DNA of 64,000 nucleotides, from assembly GCA_902826485.1 (NCBI GenBank), contig CADEEZ010000004.1, positions 98,582-162,581 of the forward strand, written 5' to 3'. Shown here piece after piece: positions 1-8,872 of the stretch. Both the position numbers and the translations under genes were made by a program. Below the pieces are notes generated by a model, which was given only the letters and a program-made list of their open reading frames with translations, did not search any database and was not told the origin of the DNA. The stretch's first letter is position 1. Every line of letters begins with the position of its first letter. The stretch is from an uncultured Gammaproteobacteria bacterium (GTDB lineage Bacteria > Pseudomonadota > Gammaproteobacteria > Berkiellales > Berkiellaceae).

Positions 1-288
1 TTTATTCATAAAATGTGATTCATCTACTAATACACAGGCTATTTTGTGTTTTGATTTGGCTACCGCTTCTTTTGCATAATCAAATAAATCACACCCTGCT
101 CTAAAAGCATAGGCTTCTGCTTGCAACCCAATTCTGGAGGCTATCACACCCGCACGTACGCGATTATCGAGTTCTGGGGTAAATAATATCGTTCCCATGC
201 CTCGTTCTTGATAATTATAATTCGATTGTAATAAATTGGTGGTTTTGCCTGCATTCATTGCAGAATAATAAAAATAAAGTTTTGCCAT
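1..288 (-). CDS. tdk: thymidine kinase, 5' part (3' end outside window)
   Basis: Type II thymidine kinase, which phosphorylates thymidine to dTMP in the cytosolic pyrimidine salvage pathway. The 96 codons present start at an ATG at 288 with the sequence AAGGACAGG just upstream. They encode a P-loop, SAMNAGKTT, at residues 9-17. Near the window edge is a Walker-B-like segment, VLVDESHF, containing the conserved Asp-Glu. The rest of the kinase domain and the zinc-binding lobe lie beyond position 1. A PnuC-like transporter remnant lies directly upstream on the same strand. The family call is secure; whether the missing half is intact cannot be judged. Confidence 0.93.
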   Translation of the reverse strand, partial: MAKLYFYYSAMNAGKTTNLLQSNYNYQERGMGTILFTPELDNRVRAGVIASRIGLQAEAYAFRAGCDLFDYAKEAVAKSKHKIACVLVDESHFMNK

Positions 289-306
289 GTTCCTGTCCTT
301 GTTGAT

Positions 307-543
307 TTATGCCGCTTGTGGCTCAGGTTTTTTGCTCCAGGCTAATATACCCCACACACACATCCCAAAATAAACGGCGAATAAAAAGGCCTGTGCGTAA
401 GCGCCAATAGACACATTAAAGGCTATCCAACCAATATTACTAATTGCCCACAACCACTGGCCTATCACATTTTTTTTAATAACAAAAATATTGCCACTTA
501 AAGACAATACCACTTAAACCCAAGTCACTATTTACCAATTCAT
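307..543 (-). pseudogene. PnuC-like small membrane transporter with two in-frame stops near its start
   Basis: The uninterrupted part (GTG at 513 to stop at 307, 68 residues) encodes two to three hydrophobic segments and the pattern SGNIFVIKK..GQWLWAISNIGWIAFN, resembling short PnuC-type (nicotinamide riboside/mononucleotide transporter) proteins. The best start signal lies further up: AAGGAG eight bases before an ATG at 543, in the same frame. That frame reads MNW-stop-IVTWV-stop-VVLSLSGN, so two TAA codons interrupt a plausible first membrane helix. Each TAA differs from TTA (Leu) by one base. Either the gene is decaying or the product starts at the GTG, which has no good ribosome-binding site. 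Its neighbour is tdk, another nucleoside-salvage gene. Confidence 0.55.
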
Positions 544-585
544 TGCTTTATCTCCTTTTTAAATAAAATATTAACAACATTATTA

Positions 586-1686
586 CTACATTCGGTTTCG
601 TACACGATCAGTATGAGACAAACTTTTTTCTAGTTCAACAACTTGTTCCATTCTTTTTTGCGTTTCATAAAGCGCCGTTTTACCCAATTCAAATTGGCCA
701 AACTGCAACTTTACAGCCTGATTTAGTTCAAGAAATTGTTCTGGAGATTTATCTGAGTTCATGATTATTTCTAGCGCTATTTTGAACCAATATAGTGCGG
801 AAAATAAACAAAGTTCTTTTAATAATATACTGTCTTCTTCTGGCAACTTATTAAACACCGTTGAAGGATAATTTTCTCGAATCAACTTTATTTTTGTATT
901 ATCATCTAACGCATACATACCAAATACTGCCCCTAAATCAAAATAAGGATTCCCGTTGCCAGGTTGATGCCCCCAATCGATAAGATAAGCCTCTAAATGG
1001 TTTTCAACAATATTTTGCGGTGTCAAATTGGCATGGATAAACACTGAATGAGTCGTTCTTAAAGAAGCCGCAGAAGAATCCTCATAGTGCGTGTTGATTT
1101 GTTTAAAATATTTCTCTAAAAAATCATGCTTAAGAATAAAATCTTGCGTTGCCCGTTGCGTTAATCTCGTTATATTATTGCCAGCAATTTGCTTAGGAAT
1201 AAGCATCGAACCATGAAGCAAAGAAAGTTTTTTGAGCACATTTATAAAGCTTTGTTCTGTATCTAATAAGGGTTGATTAGTCGCTGGGTGATGGTCGCCT
1301 CTGCCGATATAGGGCAATAAAATAAAATTTTTGTCTGCTCGTATCAATTTGGGAGACACAAAAGCGTTTGAAGCAATAGAAGTGCACGCCTTTTCTAATT
1401 GGGGATTTTCACCATGCTGATGAGCAGTTGGCAGCACTTTTAATACAAACCTAAACCCTTGGTCATATTCCAATAAATAAACCGCTGCGCCCGATAGACT
1501 GCCCAGGTTTATTTGACGTATTCTGAATGGCGAATCAGTATAGGCTTGATGTAAAAAGTCGGCGCTACCCGGATGTTTTGCGTCTAATGTCTTTAAGTTG
1601 TGCGTGCCCTCTTGCGCTGACACAATAAAAGGGGTTCGAGGGTGAGAAAATATAAGTGGGAATGTTTTTCTTGTTGCCTCAGCCAT
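586..1686 (-). CDS. aminoglycoside/choline-kinase-like phosphotransferase-fold protein, catalytic Asp replaced
   Basis: Protein of about 366 residues with the APH/choline kinase layout. The N-lobe carries GSLSGAAVYLLEY followed by FVLKVLP, whose Lys suits ATP binding. A Brenner-type loop, HANLTPQNIV, lies near residues 218-227, and YLIDWG, with the metal-binding Asp, near 235-240. In active family members the loop reads H-x-D-x-x-x-x-N; here the catalytic Asp is Asn (N220), while the later Asn and the IDW Asp remain. The ATG at 1686 is preferred over the GTG at 1692 because AGAGG is correctly spaced for it. Substrate is unknown. Lost or altered kinase activity is inferred from the single missing residue. 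Confidence 0.7.
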   Translation of the reverse strand: MAEATRKTFPLIFSHPRTPFIVSAQEGTHNLKTLDAKHPGSADFLHQAYTDSPFRIRQINLGSLSGAAVYLLEYDQGFRFVLKVLPTAHQHGENPQLEKACTSIASNAFVSPKLIRADKNFILLPYIGRGDHHPATNQPLLDTEQSFINVLKKLSLLHGSMLIPKQIAGNNITRLTQRATQDFILKHDFLEKYFKQINTHYEDSSAASLRTTHSVFIHANLTPQNIVENHLEAYLIDWGHQPGNGNPYFDLGAVFGMYALDDNTKIKLIRENYPSTVFNKLPEEDSILLKELCLFSALYWFKIALEIIMNSDKSPEQFLELNQAVKLQFGQFELGKTALYETQKRMEQVVELEKSLSHTDRVRNRM

Positions 1687-1897
1687 CTTCACTGCCTCTG
1701 ATTACCTGCTATATACTCCCTTTGATTCTATCGGCTCTAATAGGGAATAACAATCTCTTGCTTATACACATTAAAATAGGTTCAACGCGCTTCAACTTAG
1801 CCCCTATTTTTGACCTTATGTCAGCCACTATCCAAAAAAGGCTCGACATCCCCTGAATTTGCGCTATCATGCACACGTGTGGGGGAGAGTTTGAAAC

Positions 1898-3211
1898 ATG
1901 TCTTTATCGTCTAGCAAAATTGGCTTTTGGTCAGTGTTTGAATTGGTGACAATTAGTCAAATTGGCTCTGGCCTCATGTTGCCTGCGCAATTAGCCGCTT
2001 TTGGTTCCCTAAGCTTAATTGGCTGGGGCATTTCTGGACTCGCGACCTTAATTCTGGCTATTGTCTTCTCTGAACTCTGTGCGCGTAACCCAAAAATGGG
2101 CGGCCCCCACGTATATGTTCAAGAAGCATTTGGGCCTTCAGCCGCATTTTTTACGGGTTGGACTTACTGGGTGGTCTCTTGGGTAAGCACTGTTGCCATT
2201 ATTACCTCAGCTGTTGGATATATCTCACCCTTTTTTGGCGAAATTAATCCCAATATTACTCTAGCGCTCGATATCGCCATCATTACCTGGACAACCTTTG
2301 TGAATTTCAAAGGACTAGAAAAAGCCAGTAAGGCAACTTTTTCTACCATTGTTATTAAACTTGTTCCCCTTATTTTGGTCCCCATTGTTGCGTTATTTTA
2401 CTTTGATTCGGCGAATTTTGCCCCTACCCATCATACTTATACCTCAATATCCGATAGCCTTTCTCCCCTCAATGCAGTGATTTTGATTACATTATGGGGA
2501 TTTATAGGGTTTGAATCTGTGACGGCCGCCGCCGACAAAATTCACCAACCTGCAAAAACCATCCGTTATGCAATGATATTGGGCACGTTATTTGTCACTG
2601 CAGTCTATTTTATTAGTTCACTTGGCATCATGGGCATTATGCCCAGTGAGTCTTTAATGCAATCCAAGGCCCCTTATGCCGATGCGGCCTTCATTATGGC
2701 AGGGCAAACGGGATACCTGCTTATTTCTATCACCTGCGCGGTTATTTGCCTGAGTGCGGTGAATGCCTGGACACTGGCAACAGGGCAAATTGCTTTAGGG
2801 GTCACGCAAGACGGCCTCATGCCGAAAATATTTTCAGCCACTAACAAGCATGGTGCGCCAAGCTCAGCCTTGCTCATCAGTTGGGCGGGCACCATTTTAA
2901 TTTTGGTGTTGATTCATAAAGAAAGCATGGCGCAACAAATTAATATGATTATTGATGTTACTGTGATTGCGGGTCTCTTTATTTACACTATTTGTTCTTT
3001 GGCTTATTTAAAAATACTTTATCTACGTCAGTCGAGAGTGCCACCGTGGCAATGGCTTTGTGGCATGACCTCTATTGGTTTTTGTATTTGGGTCATAAGT
3101 GCAACTGAGTTTACTACTCTTCTTATTGCAAGCATCTTTATCTTAAGTGGTTTACCCGTTTTCTTAATACGGGCTAAAAAAATACGGGGTTTAAGACTAT
3201 CCCCTTCTTAA
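1898..3211 (+). CDS. APC-superfamily amino-acid permease or antiporter
   Basis: Inner-membrane protein of 437 residues with about twelve hydrophobic segments. The first helix contains SQIGSGLMLPAQLA, corresponding to the GSGVFLLPANLA-type loop of the AdiC/PotE branch of the APC superfamily, where the amino-acid backbone binds. GFESVTAAADKI in the sixth helix region also fits this branch. The start has a purine-rich GGGGGAGAG about ten bases upstream. The gene stands alone on the plus strand. Its stop shares a TTAA with the stop of the convergent msr fusion (4-base overlap). Substrate cannot be assigned; arginine/agmatine or another amino-acid exchange is possible from similarity alone. Confidence 0.85.
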   Translation: MSLSSSKIGFWSVFELVTISQIGSGLMLPAQLAAFGSLSLIGWGISGLATLILAIVFSELCARNPKMGGPHVYVQEAFGPSAAFFTGWTYWVVSWVSTVAIITSAVGYISPFFGEINPNITLALDIAIITWTTFVNFKGLEKASKATFSTIVIKLVPLILVPIVALFYFDSANFAPTHHTYTSISDSLSPLNAVILITLWGFIGFESVTAAADKIHQPAKTIRYAMILGTLFVTAVYFISSLGIMGIMPSESLMQSKAPYADAAFIMAGQTGYLLISITCAVICLSAVNAWTLATGQIALGVTQDGLMPKIFSATNKHGAPSSALLISWAGTILILVLIHKESMAQQINMIIDVTVIAGLFIYTICSLAYLKILYLRQSRVPPWQWLCGMTSIGFCIWVISATEFTTLLIASIFILSGLPVFLIRAKKIRGLRLSPS

Positions 3212-4071
3212 TCAAATCTTCTTACATACCGATGACAATAAGGTAATTTAGCATTTTTTGCATAATAATCTTGATGATATTCTTCTGCTTGCCAAAAAAC
3301 CTGTACGGGCTCTAACGTGGTAGCAACTTGATAACCTGCCTTTATTAATTGTTGTAGCAAAGCAATGACTGTTTCTTTTTGACGTTCATTGTAATAAAAC
3401 ACTTTACTCAAATATTGCCCCCCTAAATCGGGACCTTGACCATTTTGTTGAGTGGGATCGTGTATTTCAAAAAAGAACTTAAGTACTTGCTCATAGCTTA
3501 CCTGATTCACATCAAAGACAACTCGAACAGCTTCTACGTGACCCGTTTTGCCTGTGCAAATTTCTCTATAAGTGGGCTCTTTTTGAGGGCCTCCCGTATA
3601 CCCTGATTCAACTTTTAGCACCCCCGGTAATTTTTTAAAGTAATACTCTACCCCCCAAAAACATCCGCCTGCCAAAATAGCTTCTTGGGTATCTGTCACG
3701 TCCAGATTAGGTACAAAATCTAAGCTAAGCGAATTCACACAGTGTCGGGTGTTATTAAAAGTAAAGTTTTCTCCGGTAAATACATGGCCTAAATGGGCTT
3801 TACATCTGCTGCAAACAATTTCGGTTCTTTTTCCGTCGAGATCAGGCAGCCGTAAAACAGTGCCTTCAATATGATTATCAAAACTTGGCCAACCACATCC
3901 TGAATGAAACTTTGTGGTGGCTCTAAATAAAGCCAATCCACATAAACGACATAGATAAGTGCCTTGACCATCGAAATCGTCATATTCACCTGAAAAAGAA
4001 GGTTCAGTGTGTTTATTTTTAACGATAGCCAAAATAGATTCTGGTAGGCTGTCTGCTTTAAACTTGTTCAC
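3208..4071 (-). CDS. bifunctional peptide methionine sulfoxide reductase, MsrB-MsrA fusion
   Basis: Repairs oxidised methionine in proteins: the MsrB part acts on the R-sulfoxide, the MsrA part on the S-sulfoxide. MsrB is N-terminal (about residues 1-120), with zinc ligands in CRLC (41, 44) and CSRC (87, 90), the SGCGWPSF motif, and the catalytic Cys111 in RHCVNS. MsrA follows, with catalytic Cys137 in GGCFWGVE and the SGYTGG motif. There is no signal peptide, so it is probably cytosolic. The GTG start has AGGGAG upstream. Twelve bases separate it from purU upstream on the same strand, suggesting cotranscription. The B-then-A domain order is the less familiar of the two known fusion orders. 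Confidence 0.93.
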   Translation of the reverse strand: MNKFKADSLPESILAIVKNKHTEPSFSGEYDDFDGQGTYLCRLCGLALFRATTKFHSGCGWPSFDNHIEGTVLRLPDLDGKRTEIVCSRCKAHLGHVFTGENFTFNNTRHCVNSLSLDFVPNLDVTDTQEAILAGGCFWGVEYYFKKLPGVLKVESGYTGGPQKEPTYREICTGKTGHVEAVRVVFDVNQVSYEQVLKFFFEIHDPTQQNGQGPDLGGQYLSKVFYYNERQKETVIALLQQLIKAGYQVATTLEPVQVFWQAEEYHQDYYAKNAKLPYCHRYVRRFD

Positions 4072-4083
4072 TTAACTTGCTCC

Positions 4084-4965
4084 CTAATGTAAATCAAAGA
4101 CAATGGTTTTAGTGCCATTTATAATAATTCGGTCTTCTGCATGGGATTGTATGGCTCTTGCTAATACTGTTTTTTCGACGTTTTGACCGAGCTCTTTTAA
4201 TTTTTCGACCGTTAATCGATGGGTTACGCGTACTACGTCTTGCGCAATAATGGGCCCCATATCAAGCTCTTCTGTGACATAATGCGCAGTTGCGCCAATC
4301 AGCTTAACGCCTTTATCATACGCTTGTTGGTAGGGGTTTGCGCCGACAAAAGCCGGTAAAAAAGAATGATGGATATTAATAATACGATGACTAAAAGCCT
4401 GCACCACTTTGGGCGATAAAATTTGCATATACCTTGCCAAAATAATTCCGTCTATTTTAAATTGCGCGCATATATCGAGCATCTTAGTTTCTGCTGCGGG
4501 TTTGGTCTGTTCTGTGACAGGAATATGATAAAACGGCACTTTAAAATGATCGGCTTGGGGTTTTAAATCTGGGTGATTAGATATGACGCAGGTTATATCG
4601 ATGGGCAGCTCCCCTCGAGACCAACGCCACAGCACCTCTAAAAATGCATGATCATGTTTAGAAACAAGTAAAGCGATTTTTTTTAAGTTTTTAGCATAAT
4701 GTAGCTGCCAAGTCATATTAAACGGCCTTGCGACTTCTTCTGCAAAAACCTTTTCTAAATTTTCGCTGGGTAAATCCAGATGAGCCGTCTGAAACTCGAG
4801 CCGCATAAAAAACGTGCCCCCTTCGGGATCCGTAGAATGTTGATCCAGTTCAGTGATATTGGCACCATGATTTTTTAAGAAGGCCGATACGGCGGCAATG
4901 ATCCCTGGCTTATCTTGGCAGGTGATTAATAATCTGGCGACAGATAAATTGGTTGATTGGCTCAT
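4084..4965 (-). CDS. purU: formyltetrahydrofolate deformylase
   Basis: Hydrolyses 10-formyltetrahydrofolate to tetrahydrofolate and formate, balancing the one-carbon pool. The 293-residue product has an N-terminal ACT regulatory domain (ARLLITCQDKPGIIAAVSAF, about residues 10-29). A formyltransferase-like catalytic domain follows, containing NIHHSFLPAF and GATAHYVTEELDMGPII, as expected for PurU; the length is normal for the family. The ATG at 4965 lacks a normal Shine-Dalgarno sequence and sits five bases from a perfect 12-bp hairpin, so translation may depend on leader structure. The Msr fusion follows 12 bases downstream. Confidence 0.95.
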   Translation of the reverse strand: MSQSTNLSVARLLITCQDKPGIIAAVSAFLKNHGANITELDQHSTDPEGGTFFMRLEFQTAHLDLPSENLEKVFAEEVARPFNMTWQLHYAKNLKKIALLVSKHDHAFLEVLWRWSRGELPIDITCVISNHPDLKPQADHFKVPFYHIPVTEQTKPAAETKMLDICAQFKIDGIILARYMQILSPKVVQAFSHRIINIHHSFLPAFVGANPYQQAYDKGVKLIGATAHYVTEELDMGPIIAQDVVRVTHRLTVEKLKELGQNVEKTVLARAIQSHAEDRIIINGTKTIVFDLH

Positions 4966-4970
4966 AATAT

Positions 4971-5006
4971 ATAACCCATTAATAACTTAATGGGTTATTT
5001 TAACCC
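4971..5006 (-). promoter_or_regulatory. purU leader with mutually exclusive hairpins
   Basis: Positions 4971-4982 (ATAACCCATTAA) and 4987-4998 (TTAATGGGTTAT) form a perfect 12-bp stem with a four-base loop, ending five bases before the purU ATG. A second TAACCC at 5001-5006 can instead pair with GGGTTA at 992-997 of the 4 kb block (4992-4997), giving a competing 6-bp stem with a three-base loop. In the purU transcript the competing arm comes first, an arrangement seen in attenuators and translational switches. It could also be a weak terminator. The pairing is seen; the switching is inferred. Confidence 0.5.
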
Positions 5007-5100
5007 TAAAGGGCATCATATAAAAATAGGCATAGACAAACACCAAAGCTGTCATGACAAATTCAGTTGTTTGTTTTAAGGTAGTAACCTTCGATGCCCA

Positions 5101-7059
5101 CTAGCTTCGAAGTTTTTGCAAGCCGCTGATCAGATCTTCTTTACCTGAGGCCTGCAATATTCTCTCTGCCGCATCACAAATCCCTTCAGCCACCTTTTTT
5201 CTATATGGTGTGTAAGGTGCAACAGTCTCTAATCCCCGAGCTTTAGGGACAGGTTGAGTACAAACCCACTGCTGAAATTCTCGTATGGGCATTTTAATAA
5301 AATGACTAGCAAAAAAACAATCTACCAGTGCACAATCTATGCCGTTCTCTTGATTTCGAATTTTTTCTGACCCAGGCAAAAACAAATCAGCATTCGGGTA
5401 AAGGAGATTGGCTAAATGGGTTGCTTTCTCTAAAAATTTCTTTTGTTTGTCACCATTATTAAATCCATCGACACATCCAATATAAACACTGTTTTTTTCT
5501 TTATCGAAACCTATCATTATCAAGTAAAAATGCCTTTTTTCAAGAATAGGCCAAAGAATTTTATTTAGGTCATTTGCTTTTTTAGCAATTTTTTCGAATA
5601 TCCTGATTAAATGAGGTACATCAGGAGAGGGGGTAATTAACATAACATCTGTTTGTTTTGATTTGGCTATTTTTTCAGTGATAAAATTTTCCACAAAAAA
5701 ATTATTTAGCCATGACGAAAGATTATCAATTTTTAACCAAGGATTTAGAATTGCTTTTAAAGAAATATCTCCAAAATCAAGATCGACGAGGTGAGAATGG
5801 TGAATTTCTTCTAGATAGGATAATACGGTGTCTGTTTTGCTTATTTCTGGAAAAATCATGGCATTAAAGTTGTTATTGGTTGATTTTTTTGGAATAAAGC
5901 GCGTTAAGGCTTTCTCTTGCATCTTGGTAAATTTTTCAACCACATAATTTTTAATAAAATTAATTTGTAAAATGCTATCGTGGTCTTGAGAACCATACGT
6001 TTTAAATTTACCTAATCTGTCATCATTGTCATAATAAGAATCGGTAGGATAAAATTGATTATGCGCTTTCGTTTGCTCTATACTTGCATCTGGCTCTTCA
6101 TATTCCCAATGTATGCCCTCGTCATTATGAATTTTAAGGGTCCATCTAAAGGCTTGCTGACTTAATTTTTGAGGTATTTGATTTACGCGAATAATTTCTG
6201 CGCGGATACATAATTTTTCGAATAATAAACCTAGTTGATCAGCAGAAATCATTTCTCTGTTTTCTAATTTACCGAGATATTCAGCATAACGTTGACAACC
6301 ACCGCCCTCTAGCCAATATTTTTTAGCTTCGGCTAAACAAGCATCTTCAATTTCATTATCTCTCATAAACTCGATATGACTATTAATATTTTCGTCATTC
6401 AGTTCTTTATTTTTGATTTGATTTTTTTGCTTTGCGATATCATCTTCTTCGATCGTAAAGGGAATATGACGGGTATTCTGTATTGCCAAATCATATTTTT
6501 GTTTAAGGGCCACAAAATAGTCTATATTTACCTGAAAAATGGGTTTTCCAATATCTTCAACTTTACCAGTGGTTAAATACTCTGCAAATACTGCACCGCC
6601 TTCAAGATCCCACATTAATTCTGGTTGCGCTGCCATTATTTTTCCTAAGTGCTTACGTAGTACAGGCGAAAGAATGGCTTCTCTATCATGCGGCACTTTT
6701 AATTCAGCTAATAAATAATGGATTTCGTTCCACGTAGGCAACTGAGGTAAATCATAATATTCTTGGAATGTTTTTAATAAAGCATTGTATTCAAGATGAT
6801 GATTAAACAAATTTTGTAGTTCATTTTTTTGTAATTTATTGTATAAAAAATGCGTGAGGCAGTTTAAACCACAATTAAAATGCCAAGAAGTTGTTTTGCA
6901 AAGCAAAAGGTTTTCTAGTTTTAGTTCTAGATCAACTTTGCTGCGTTTTTCTTCGGTATTTGACGAACCATTCACAAAAGCTTCGTCAAATTTTCTTTTA
7001 AGAAAACCTATCCCTTGGACAGCGCTTGTATAAAAAAAATTGTACAAATGATCCGACAT
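5101..7059 (-). CDS. large protein with Ulp1/CE-clan-like cysteine protease site, candidate effector
   Basis: Product of 652 residues from the ATG at 7059, chosen because GGGTGG lies five bases upstream and the in-frame extension is only a GTG. The C-terminal third shows the order expected of a Ulp1-type (clan CE) cysteine protease: His510 in KRHFYLIMIGF, Asp531 in GCVDGFNN, Gln570 in RNQENGIDC and Cys576. Such enzymes remove SUMO or ubiquitin-like modifiers or acetylate host proteins. An earlier pair, Cys63/Cys67 in FNCGLNCL and His317 in GIHWEY, could be a second papain-fold site. No signal peptide or membrane helix is seen. Base composition is AT-rich like the neighbouring accessory genes. 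Function is inferred from motifs only. Confidence 0.6.
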   Translation of the reverse strand: MSDHLYNFFYTSAVQGIGFLKRKFDEAFVNGSSNTEEKRSKVDLELKLENLLLCKTTSWHFNCGLNCLTHFLYNKLQKNELQNLFNHHLEYNALLKTFQEYYDLPQLPTWNEIHYLLAELKVPHDREAILSPVLRKHLGKIMAAQPELMWDLEGGAVFAEYLTTGKVEDIGKPIFQVNIDYFVALKQKYDLAIQNTRHIPFTIEEDDIAKQKNQIKNKELNDENINSHIEFMRDNEIEDACLAEAKKYWLEGGGCQRYAEYLGKLENREMISADQLGLLFEKLCIRAEIIRVNQIPQKLSQQAFRWTLKIHNDEGIHWEYEEPDASIEQTKAHNQFYPTDSYYDNDDRLGKFKTYGSQDHDSILQINFIKNYVVEKFTKMQEKALTRFIPKKSTNNNFNAMIFPEISKTDTVLSYLEEIHHSHLVDLDFGDISLKAILNPWLKIDNLSSWLNNFFVENFITEKIAKSKQTDVMLITPSPDVPHLIRIFEKIAKKANDLNKILWPILEKRHFYLIMIGFDKEKNSVYIGCVDGFNNGDKQKKFLEKATHLANLLYPNADLFLPGSEKIRNQENGIDCALVDCFFASHFIKMPIREFQQWVCTQPVPKARGLETVAPYTPYRKKVAEGICDAAERILQASGKEDLISGLQKLRS

Positions 7060-7164
7060 GATTGCCACCCAGACTTCAGGTATATACACGTATATATAAA
7101 ATTAAATAATTAGGTAAGTTTACCAACCATTACAAATAGGTCAATATAAAAAGGCTTAAAGTAG

Positions 7165-7914
7165 CTACCTAGCGCGACGAACGGAAAAACGAGACAGCAA
7201 AATAGTGACAAAAGTGAGCATAGCCAAAGAGAAAATAATCATTGAGCTTGCAGGCCAATCCCCAACATGAGACAAACTTATGCCTGCAATATAACCCACA
7301 ATGGCTAATATATAACCTAAAAACAATCTTATTTTTTTGTTATTCAACCCTAAAGAAGCCATCGCCAATGCCGGCATAATCAAGGTCGCGAACACCAAAT
7401 AGACCCCAACCAATTGAACACTTGCAGTAATACATAGGGCAAACACAATATAAAATTGCTTTCGCCAAACAGCCCACACCAAAGCGGCTACGGCATAGTA
7501 TGCTAATGTCATCCATAAATTTTGTGAAGTGACAAATAAAATTTGGCCCATTAAAATTTCTTTTAAATGTTCTGCCGCATGGGGACTACTTGAAACAAGC
7601 CATAACCCAAAACTGGCCGTTAAAACAAAACTACAGCCAATCCAAGCTTCTAGATATCGATTTTTTTTGATTTCTAAATATTGAAATAAACCCGCCATTA
7701 AAATAGCACTCAAGGCAGCAATGCTATGCCATTGAATAGAATTGGGTGAAATCGCCAATACTTGGGCGATGGTCACGCCCAGAGCCGCTGCTTGGGCAAT
7801 CGCCAGATCTAAAAAAATCACTTCTTTTTTTAACACCGTTTGGCCAAGGGGCACATGCGTTAGCACCACCAATAATCCTGCCAAAAAAGCTTGTAACCAC
7901 AAATAAAAATCCAT
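7165..7914 (-). CDS. metal ABC transporter permease, ZnuB/ABC-3 family
   Basis: Integral membrane subunit of 249 residues with about seven hydrophobic helices. It belongs to the ABC-3 family that imports zinc or manganese. LTHVPLGQTVLKKEVIFLDLA near the N-terminus is the family region that often reads G-x-x-x-x-r-r-x-x-F-x-x-d-A-l. AVVLVGVYLVFATLIMPALA-like sequence near residue 170 fits the conserved loop contacting the ATPase. The start lies two bases after the stop of the binding-protein gene and has no clear Shine-Dalgarno, implying translational coupling. No ABC ATPase gene accompanies it; the next gene downstream is the protease-like protein. Confidence 0.85.
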   Translation of the reverse strand: MDFYLWLQAFLAGLLVVLTHVPLGQTVLKKEVIFLDLAIAQAAALGVTIAQVLAISPNSIQWHSIAALSAILMAGLFQYLEIKKNRYLEAWIGCSFVLTASFGLWLVSSSPHAAEHLKEILMGQILFVTSQNLWMTLAYYAVAALVWAVWRKQFYIVFALCITASVQLVGVYLVFATLIMPALAMASLGLNNKKIRLFLGYILAIVGYIAGISLSHVGDWPASSMIIFSLAMLTFVTILLSRFSVRRAR

Positions 7915-7916
7915 TT

Positions 7917-8837
7917 TTATTTATTTAACCGTAATAATAATTGTTGAATGGTGTTATCAAATAATCCCTCTAAATCTTTGGCTTGTGCATTACCGCCAAC
8001 CGTAAAGGGTAATTCTATCACCGGAATACCTGTTTTTTGATTTAACCATTTTGCGGCTTCTAAAGGCTCATACGGCGTGCGTAATATCGCCTTAATATTC
8101 GTCTCCTTGGTTTTTAATAAAACCGATTTCAAATAGGCCGCACTGGGTGGGATACCGGGTTTGGGTTCTAACGTGGTGACTTGTACCAACCCCAACCAGT
8201 CGTTTAAATATTCCCAATTATCATGATAAACGACCACTTTCATGCCTTTCAATGGCTTGGCAAGCTGCTCCCAATTTGCCATTTTTATTTTCCATTGTTG
8301 ATTAAATGCTTGGTAATTTTTTTGATAAAATGCCGCGCCATCGGGGTCAAGCTGACTTAAGCGTTCAGCCAATACCTTAGAAGCCACTAAATAATTACGG
8401 GGATCTAATTGAATGTGGGGGTTGCCGGCTACATGAATATCCCCCATCGCTCTATCAATCTTAGGTGCTGACAAATCAAATTCGTGTTGTTTTTTTAATG
8501 AAATAAAATCAGCAAACATTAAATTGCCCTGCTGGCCTTTAAGAATTTTTTGCTGATTCGCTTTTTGTAGCACCATAGGCAACCAACCGTCTTCCAGTTC
8601 TGCCCCGGTGCCAATAACCAAATCTGCTTTTCTGGCTGCCGCAATTAAACTGGGACGCGCTTCAATATGATGTGGGTCTTGTTTTGCATGCGTAGCGCTG
8701 GTGACAGAAACCAAACTGCCCCCTACTTCTTGTGCAAGCGCTGCCCATTCCGGTTCACAGGCCAAAATAACCACTTTCGCCTGTACCGAAGTCATCAGTC
8801 CCAAACAAGCTAAGACCGCAAAAAAAACTACCCGCAT
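7917..8837 (-). CDS. periplasmic metal-binding protein of an ABC importer (ZnuA-like)
   Basis: Cluster A-1 solute-binding protein (about 306 residues) delivering zinc or manganese to the adjacent permease. The ATG at 8837 is preferred over the in-frame TTG at 8849 because GAGA precedes it. A signal peptide with a hydrophobic core (VVFFAVLACLGLM) ends near SVQA. Metal-site candidates are His residues in KQDPHHIEARPS, DIHVAGNPHIQLDP and VVYHDNWEYL plus an acidic residue near the C-terminus. There is no long His-rich loop as in many ZnuA proteins; the His-rich stretch is instead in the porin-like protein upstream. Zinc is the favoured metal by context, not proven. Confidence 0.87.
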   Translation of the reverse strand: MRVVFFAVLACLGLMTSVQAKVVILACEPEWAALAQEVGGSLVSVTSATHAKQDPHHIEARPSLIAAARKADLVIGTGAELEDGWLPMVLQKANQQKILKGQQGNLMFADFISLKKQHEFDLSAPKIDRAMGDIHVAGNPHIQLDPRNYLVASKVLAERLSQLDPDGAAFYQKNYQAFNQQWKIKMANWEQLAKPLKGMKVVVYHDNWEYLNDWLGLVQVTTLEPKPGIPPSAAYLKSVLLKTKETNIKAILRTPYEPLEAAKWLNQKTGIPVIELPFTVGGNAQAKDLEGLFDNTIQQLLLRLNK

Positions 8838-8872
8838 TTTATTTCTCAACTTTTAATAAATTTTTTCTTAAA

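Noticed and set aside
7059-7089. GTG start ten codons upstream for the protease-like protein
   Set aside because: The ATG at 7059 has GGGTGG at good spacing; the GTG has none.
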